A stretch of DNA of 63,596 nucleotides from the NCBI GenBank assembly GCA_905215645.1, contig CAJMQS010000010.1, forward strand, positions 1 through 63,596, written 5' to 3'. The notes under the pieces were generated by a model. It was not told the DNA's origin. It did not search any database and saw only the letters and a program-made list of their open reading frames with translations. Shown in pieces: positions 59,106 to 63,596 of this stretch. The position numbers were made by a program, and so were the translations under genes. Position 1 is the first letter of the stretch. Each line of letters starts with the position of its first letter. This DNA comes from an uncultured bacterium (GTDB taxonomy: Bacteria > Bacillota > Negativicutes > Acidaminococcales > Acidaminococcaceae).

Positions 59106-60476
59106 ATGATCGCAATAATTGCAATCGTAATGATCGGTATCATGATGTTCGTGCTGATGAGGAACAAGGCTCACCCGGTAATTGCCTTTTCCATCCTGCC
59201 AATCCTGGCTGGGATTGTACTGGTATTTACCGTAGGGATCAACGGACCCAAAGGCGAAATCCTCAGCATCGGTGACCAGATTGGTGTCGTCATCGAAAAA
59301 TGGGCAGCCGGCGGTGTGAAGACCACCATGTCCAACGCAACCCTGTTCATCTTCTCCATCATGTATTTCGGGATGATGAGCGACGCTGGGATGTTCGATC
59401 CTATCGTCCACGGGCTGACCAAGATTTCCGGGAGCGACCCTGTAAAGGTGTACCTGACCACCTGCCTGATCGCCCTGGTCTCCCAGGCTGATGGTGCTAC
59501 TGCCACCACCTACCTGGTTACGATTCCTGCCATGTTACCTTTGTTCAAGAAACTGAAACTGAATGTGCTGAGCATGCTTTGCCTGATCGGTGTGACCACC
59601 GGGAACTGGAACATGGTCCCCTGGGGCGGCACCATCATCCGGACGGCAACCACTGTGACCAACCTGGGCACTCCGGCAACCCCGAACGGCCTGTGGGTCA
59701 AGATCCTCCCCACCGAACTCCTGGGTATGGTACTGGCCCTGGCACTGGCCGTCTGGTTCGGCATGCTGGACCGGAAACGCCTGACCAAGGAATATGGGCC
59801 GGATTACTTCAAGAACATCGCTCTGGATGGTCCGCAGATCGACCAAGAAACGGATGAACTGAAACGGCCGAACCTGCTGGCCTTCAACCTGATCCTCACC
59901 ATCGCCGTGATTGTTTCCATGGTGGTCACCAAAGTCCCGGCTTACCTGGCCTTCATGCTGGGCACCGGCATCGGCGCCTTCATGAACTACCGTGGTCTGG
60001 CTCTCCAGACTAAAGTCCTGGAAAACCATGCCAGCACGGCTATCGGCACTGCATCCACTTTCCTGTGCGCTGGCGTATTCCTGGGTATCTTCAAGGATTC
60101 CGGCATGACACTGGCTCTGGCTAACCTGATCCTGGGAATCCTGCCCCATGCTCTCCTGATCCATGCCGGCCGTATCATTGGTATCCTGGGTTCTGTGGTC
60201 GGTCTGGTATTCAGCCCGGATCTGTACTACTACTCCCTGCTGCCGGTTGTGGGCGAAGTGGTGAAGGCCGTTGGCGGCAGCCCCGAAAAAGTCGGCCTGG
60301 CCATGCTGATCGGCGAAAACATCGGTGTTCCTATTTCTCCTTGCGTACCGACCACGTTCCTGGCCATCGGCCTGGCTGGTGTACAGCTGAAGGATCACAT
60401 CCTGTATTCTGTGAAATATGACCTGCTGGTATCCCTGATCATGGTGGTCTTTGCTATGATGATGGGTGTGGCTTGA
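59106..60476 (+). CDS. CitMHS-family carboxylate transporter
   Basis: A 456-residue protein with ~12 membrane helices and no signal peptide. SQADGATATTYLVTIPAMLP and GENIGVPISPCVPTTFLAIG are the paired re-entrant loops of CitMHS citrate transporters, which import metal-citrate or related tricarboxylates with protons. GGGAGGCGG precedes ATG 59106. Cotranscribed enzymes act on acyl-CoA, so the real substrate may be a branched hydroxy-dicarboxylate instead of citrate (inference). Confidence 0.87.
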   Translation: MIAIIAIVMIGIMMFVLMRNKAHPVIAFSILPILAGIVLVFTVGINGPKGEILSIGDQIGVVIEKWAAGGVKTTMSNATLFIFSIMYFGMMSDAGMFDPIVHGLTKISGSDPVKVYLTTCLIALVSQADGATATTYLVTIPAMLPLFKKLKLNVLSMLCLIGVTTGNWNMVPWGGTIIRTATTVTNLGTPATPNGLWVKILPTELLGMVLALALAVWFGMLDRKRLTKEYGPDYFKNIALDGPQIDQETDELKRPNLLAFNLILTIAVIVSMVVTKVPAYLAFMLGTGIGAFMNYRGLALQTKVLENHASTAIGTASTFLCAGVFLGIFKDSGMTLALANLILGILPHALLIHAGRIIGILGSVVGLVFSPDLYYYSLLPVVGEVVKAVGGSPEKVGLAMLIGENIGVPISPCVPTTFLAIGLAGVQLKDHILYSVKYDLLVSLIMVVFAMMMGVA

Positions 60477-60521
60477 TGAAATATCTGCAATTGTGTGATA
60501 GATCTTAGGAGGTAATTGGTA

Positions 60522-61724
60522 ATGGATGATGCAAAAGGTCTTTTGGAAGGTGTCGTTGTACTGGATCTGACCCGGGTGCTGGCAGGACCTTACTGCTGCG
60601 CACTCCTGGCCGATATGGGGGCTACGGTGATCAAGATTGAGAACCCCAAAGGCGGGGATGATTCCCGTCACATGGGGCCTTTCATCAACGACAACTCTGT
60701 ATACTATGCTAACTTCAACCGCAGCAAATATGGCTGCACCATCAACTTCAAAGCTCCGGAAGGCAAAGAAATGTTCAAGGAAATGGTGAAACAGGCCGAT
60801 GTGGTCATTGAGAACTACCGGCCCGGCACCATGGAGAAACTGGGCCTGGGCTATGACGATGTGCTGAGCAAGATCAACCCCTCCCTGATCTACGGCGCTG
60901 TCTCCGGCTTCGGCCAGACCGGCCCCTACAGCCGGCGGGCGGGCTATGACATCATCGGCCAGGCCATGGGCGGCATGATGAGCACCACCGGCTGGCCCGG
61001 CGGCGAACCCACCCGTGTGGGCACCCCCATCGGGGATGTATTGGGCGGCCTGAATCTGTGCATCGGCGTCCTGGCAGCCCTGGTGAACCGGGTAAAGACC
61101 GGCAAGGGCGAAAAGGTGGATGTGGCTCTGGTGGATTCCGTGGCCGCAGCTATGGAAAACATCACCATGATCTACCAGGCAACGGGCCGGATTCCTCAGC
61201 GGATCGGCAACCGGTACGAATCCACCTATCCGTACGATTCCTTCCCGGCCAAGGATGGCAATGTGATCATCGGCACCGCCAACAACAAGCTCTATGACAT
61301 CCTCTGCGATGTGATGGGCAAGCCGGAACTGAAGACCGATCCCAAGTTCAAAGATGTGAAAGACCGGGTGGCCAACCATGTGGAAATGCGGAAGATCGTC
61401 TCCGACTGGACCAGCCAGTACACCATCGACGAAGTGGTGGAGACCTTGAACAAGGCCGGCGTGCCCTCCTGCCAGGTGAATACCCTGGACCGTCTGGTGA
61501 AGGAACCCCAGGTGGCCGGCGACCGGAAGATGTTCCCGGAAATGGATCAGCCGGGCATCGGCAAGCTGAACATCACCGCTGCGCCCCAGCATTTCACCCG
61601 GACCAAGGCCTGCATCCGGAAAGCGGCTCCGCTCTTGGGCGAAGACAATGCAGCCATCTTCAAGAAGTTCTTGGGTTATGATGCAGCCAAGCTGGCTGAA
61701 CTGAAAGACAAAGGCGTCATCTGA
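60522..61724 (+). CDS. Class III (CaiB/BaiF-family) CoA-transferase
   Basis: A 400-residue protein. Family motifs are VLDLTRVLAGPYCCALLADM at the start, VVIENYRPGTMEKLGLGYDD, and GTPIGDVLGGLNLCIGVLAAL, where the Asp aligns with the catalytic aspartate of formyl-CoA transferase. It moves CoA between a donor acyl-CoA and a free acid. TAGGAGGT lies 8 bases before ATG 60522. Placement before an HMG-CoA lyase suggests it activates HMG or a similar acid. Confidence 0.9.
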   Translation: MDDAKGLLEGVVVLDLTRVLAGPYCCALLADMGATVIKIENPKGGDDSRHMGPFINDNSVYYANFNRSKYGCTINFKAPEGKEMFKEMVKQADVVIENYRPGTMEKLGLGYDDVLSKINPSLIYGAVSGFGQTGPYSRRAGYDIIGQAMGGMMSTTGWPGGEPTRVGTPIGDVLGGLNLCIGVLAALVNRVKTGKGEKVDVALVDSVAAAMENITMIYQATGRIPQRIGNRYESTYPYDSFPAKDGNVIIGTANNKLYDILCDVMGKPELKTDPKFKDVKDRVANHVEMRKIVSDWTSQYTIDEVVETLNKAGVPSCQVNTLDRLVKEPQVAGDRKMFPEMDQPGIGKLNITAAPQHFTRTKACIRKAAPLLGEDNAAIFKKFLGYDAAKLAELKDKGVI

Positions 61725-61743
61725 GGGGAAGGGGCTTGAAATC

Positions 61744-62673
61744 ATGGGAAAGAAAATCGAAATCGTCGAAGTGGGACCTCGTGACGGGTTCCAGAACTTG
61801 AAAGAATACCTGCCGGCGGAAAAGAAACTGGAAATCATCGATTCCCTGATCGCCTCCGGGGTCAAACATATGCAGATCACCTCCTTCGTCCATCCCAAGG
61901 CCATCCCTCAGATGCGGGATGCGGCCCAGGTGGTGGAGACCTGCCTGAAGAAATATCCGGATTTGGACCTGTTCGCCCTGATCCCCAACTACAAAGGCGC
62001 GGAAAATGCCCGGAAAGTGGGCATGAAGAAGGTCACCAACGTGATCTCCCTCAGTGAATCCCACAACAAGGCCAACATCAACCGGACTCGGGACGAATCC
62101 TTCGAAGGGCTGGAAAAGATCGTGAAGGATTTCTCCAAGGACATGGAAGTGTGCCTGGATGTAGCCACCGCTTTCGGCTGCCCCTTCGAAGGGAAGTTCT
62201 ATGATGTGGAGCCCCTCCTGGCCTTCCTGAAACGGGGCCATGACATGGGGATCCGTTCCTTCACCCTGTGCGATACAGTGGGCCTGGCAGATCCGAAACA
62301 GGTCCGGGAATTTGTGAAAGCCTCCCTGGAAGAATTCCCGGATTCCCATTTCGAAGTCCACATCCACGATACCCGGGGTATGGGCCTGGTGAACACCCTG
62401 GCGGCTGTGGAAGCCGGCATCGGCGGTGTCCAATCCACCCTGGGCGGCTTAGGGGGCTGTCCCTTCGCACCGGGAGCTTCCGGCAACACGGCTACGGAAG
62501 ATCTGGTATTGATGTTCAACGAAATGGGCTACGACACGGGCATCGATTTCGCCAAGATCCTGGCCGCAGCGAAGAAAGAACATGCAGAAGTGGAAGGGAA
62601 TTATTCCGGCCACAACATCAACATCCAGAACAACACCGGGTGCTGCACACCTCCCCAACAGCATAATGAGTAA
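61744..62673 (+). CDS. Hydroxymethylglutaryl-CoA lyase
   Basis: A 309-residue DRE-TIM enzyme that splits HMG-CoA to acetoacetate and acetyl-CoA. It has EVGPRDGFQN (catalytic Arg-Asp), EVHIHDTRGMG (metal-binding His pair) and GGLGGCPFAPGASGN, the HMG-CoA lyase signature with the loop Cys. It starts 19 bases after the CoA-transferase stop. The C-terminus ends in a Cys-Cys tail as in some lyases with redox control. Confidence 0.92.
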   Translation: MGKKIEIVEVGPRDGFQNLKEYLPAEKKLEIIDSLIASGVKHMQITSFVHPKAIPQMRDAAQVVETCLKKYPDLDLFALIPNYKGAENARKVGMKKVTNVISLSESHNKANINRTRDESFEGLEKIVKDFSKDMEVCLDVATAFGCPFEGKFYDVEPLLAFLKRGHDMGIRSFTLCDTVGLADPKQVREFVKASLEEFPDSHFEVHIHDTRGMGLVNTLAAVEAGIGGVQSTLGGLGGCPFAPGASGNTATEDLVLMFNEMGYDTGIDFAKILAAAKKEHAEVEGNYSGHNINIQNNTGCCTPPQQHNE

Positions 62674-62683
62674 GCAGTAAGCA

Positions 62684-62738
62684 AGGGCTGTGGAAAGTAC
62701 CGTACATGGTTATCGGTCTTTTTCACAGCCCTATTTTT
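62684..62738 (+). terminator. Terminator of the HMG-CoA lyase operon
   Basis: AGGGCTGTGGAAA and TTTTTCACAGCCCT arms with a long loop, then ATTTTT. Confidence 0.75.
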
Positions 62739-62836
62739 CAAAGAAAGTAAGAATTGTTTTTATTAGAGGTATTTTAAAACAAAAATGTGATATACTAAAT
62801 AAAAAAGAGAAAAAACGAGAAAGCAGGTGAAGTTGG

Positions 62837-63532
62837 ATGGAAATCTATGAGATGCCCCGGTTGGAGGGAGAAACCAACAGCGATTTCGTATATCGGAGCC
62901 TCCGGGAAAGCATCATCCGGATCACTCTCCGGCCGGGGGAGATCATCAGTGAACCCTTGCTGCAGAACTATTTCCAGATGAGCCGCAGCCCCATCCGGGA
63001 AGCCCTCAGCATCCTGAAACACGAAAACCTGCTTTCCGTGGCTCCCAAATCCCGTACCCAGGTGGTGCTCATGAACAAGAGCCTGCTCTTGGAAAGCCGA
63101 TACCTCCGCTGTGTCATGGAAGAAAAGGTCCTGAAACGGATCCTGGAAAGAGAGGATACGGAGCCTCTCCAGAAAAAGCTGAAGCAAATCATGGACGAAG
63201 CAGAAGATGCTATGGAGCACCGAGCTTCCGCCGTCAAGGTGATCTTCGACTACGACAGCCTGTTCCATCGGACTGTCTTTGAATACGCCGGCTTCAACTA
63301 TCTGTGGGATATGATCCGTACCTACAATATCCAGTACAGCCGGTTCCTGAACCTGTACGTGGAAGAAAAACTTTATGGAGAAAGCTTCCTGCCGGACCAC
63401 CGGAAGCTGATCCAGCGGATCAAGGACAGGGACTGGGTTCATCTGGAACAATACGTCAATGACAACTACGTCCATGTGGAAGGGTATCTCCGGGAACTGG
63501 AAACCAAGCATCCCAGTTATTTTGACAATTGA
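62837..63532 (+). CDS. GntR-family regulator, FCD subfamily
   Basis: A 231-residue protein. The N-terminal winged HTH reads VYRSLRESIIRITLRPGEII, then QMSRSPIREALSILKHENLL. A C-terminal all-helical FCD ligand domain carries metal/ligand candidates (FDYDSLFHRTVFEYAGF with Asp and His, and a late His in LPDHRKLIQRI). It sits downstream of the operon carrying TTGTCGACAA repeats and probably represses it until a carboxylate ligand binds. AGGTGAAG precedes ATG 62837. Confidence 0.9.
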   Translation: MEIYEMPRLEGETNSDFVYRSLRESIIRITLRPGEIISEPLLQNYFQMSRSPIREALSILKHENLLSVAPKSRTQVVLMNKSLLLESRYLRCVMEEKVLKRILEREDTEPLQKKLKQIMDEAEDAMEHRASAVKVIFDYDSLFHRTVFEYAGFNYLWDMIRTYNIQYSRFLNLYVEEKLYGESFLPDHRKLIQRIKDRDWVHLEQYVNDNYVHVEGYLRELETKHPSYFDN

Positions 63533-63534
63533 CC

Positions 63535-63583
63535 GAAGGGGCTGTTGCACGTGTGAAAACCACACACGTGCAACAGCCCCTTC
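63535..63583 (+). terminator. Terminator after the GntR gene
   Basis: A 21-bp perfect stem beginning GAAGGGGCTGTTGCAC with a 7-base loop and a TTCTC tail. It is almost the same sequence as the hairpins at 35011 and 37317. Confidence 0.88.
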
Positions 63584-63596
63584 TCTATATTCTTTT

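Noticed and set aside
59535..61904. A 789-codon minus-strand frame opposite the CitMHS and CoA-transferase genes
   Set aside because: Spans two well-supported plus-strand genes and their junction; composition is that of a shadow frame.

Overview
The window looks like chromosomal DNA of an anaerobic Gram-negative-walled Firmicute (class Negativicutes, most likely Acidaminococcaceae, close to Acidaminococcus). This assignment is inference. It rests on a YadA-type outer-membrane anchor joined to an S-layer-homology domain, Bacillus-like gene order around metG and gltX/cysS, a CIRCE-controlled groESL, an oxygen-sensitive-type Fnr next to pflA/pflB, and carboxylate-fermentation genes. No rRNA, CRISPR array, phage or intact insertion sequence was seen.

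Bases 1-6494 form an AT-richer accessory segment: the 3' end of a trimeric-autotransporter/SLH protein, an aquaporin, and a run of unrecognised small membrane or cytoplasmic proteins with a duplicated remnant and repeated intergenic motifs. It ends abruptly at the last ~45 codons of a comF-like gene, so the segment probably replaced or split comF. From about 6500 the base composition becomes GC-rich and the gene order is conserved: metG, tatD, yabE-like, rnmV, rsmA, a Cys-rich small protein, groES-groEL.

14.5-25.4 kb holds a nitroreductase/MarR divergent pair with visible operators, a permease, tpx, an aldehyde dehydrogenase, a heterodimeric ABC exporter, an aminotransferase and an M48 protease. 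25.4-33.7 kb is the carD, yacL, ispDF (fused), gltX, cysS, mrnC, thyX block followed by four tRNAs (Asp, Phe, Gly, Cys). 33.7-39.4 kb holds a PAP2 phosphatase, a secreted M15-like protein, a radical SAM protein, a ZTP-riboswitch-controlled AICAR transformylase and a T-box-controlled leuA.

39.5-44.9 kb is an anaerobic module: a NUDIX/3-hydroxyacyl-CoA dehydrogenase fusion, an Fnr-type regulator, pflA and pflB. Fnr-type boxes lie at the same distance from the -10 elements of both pfl genes. 45-47.5 kb holds a RluA-type pseudouridine synthase, sfsA and a metallo-hydrolase. 47.5-51.7 kb is a malolactic locus (LysR regulator, malolactic enzyme, dicarboxylate transporter).

51.7-58.9 kb is the least explained part. 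A giant HD/HEAT-like/nucleotidyltransferase/PRTase-like gene is interrupted by one in-frame TAA and is followed by an LDH/MDH-like dehydrogenase and a flavodoxin-fold reductase. 59-63.6 kb is a compact catabolic operon (CitMHS-type transporter, class III CoA-transferase, HMG-CoA lyase, then a GntR/FCD regulator). Three 13-bp-spaced TTGTCGA repeats sit on its promoter, suggesting regulated use of 3-hydroxy-3-methylglutarate or a related acid.
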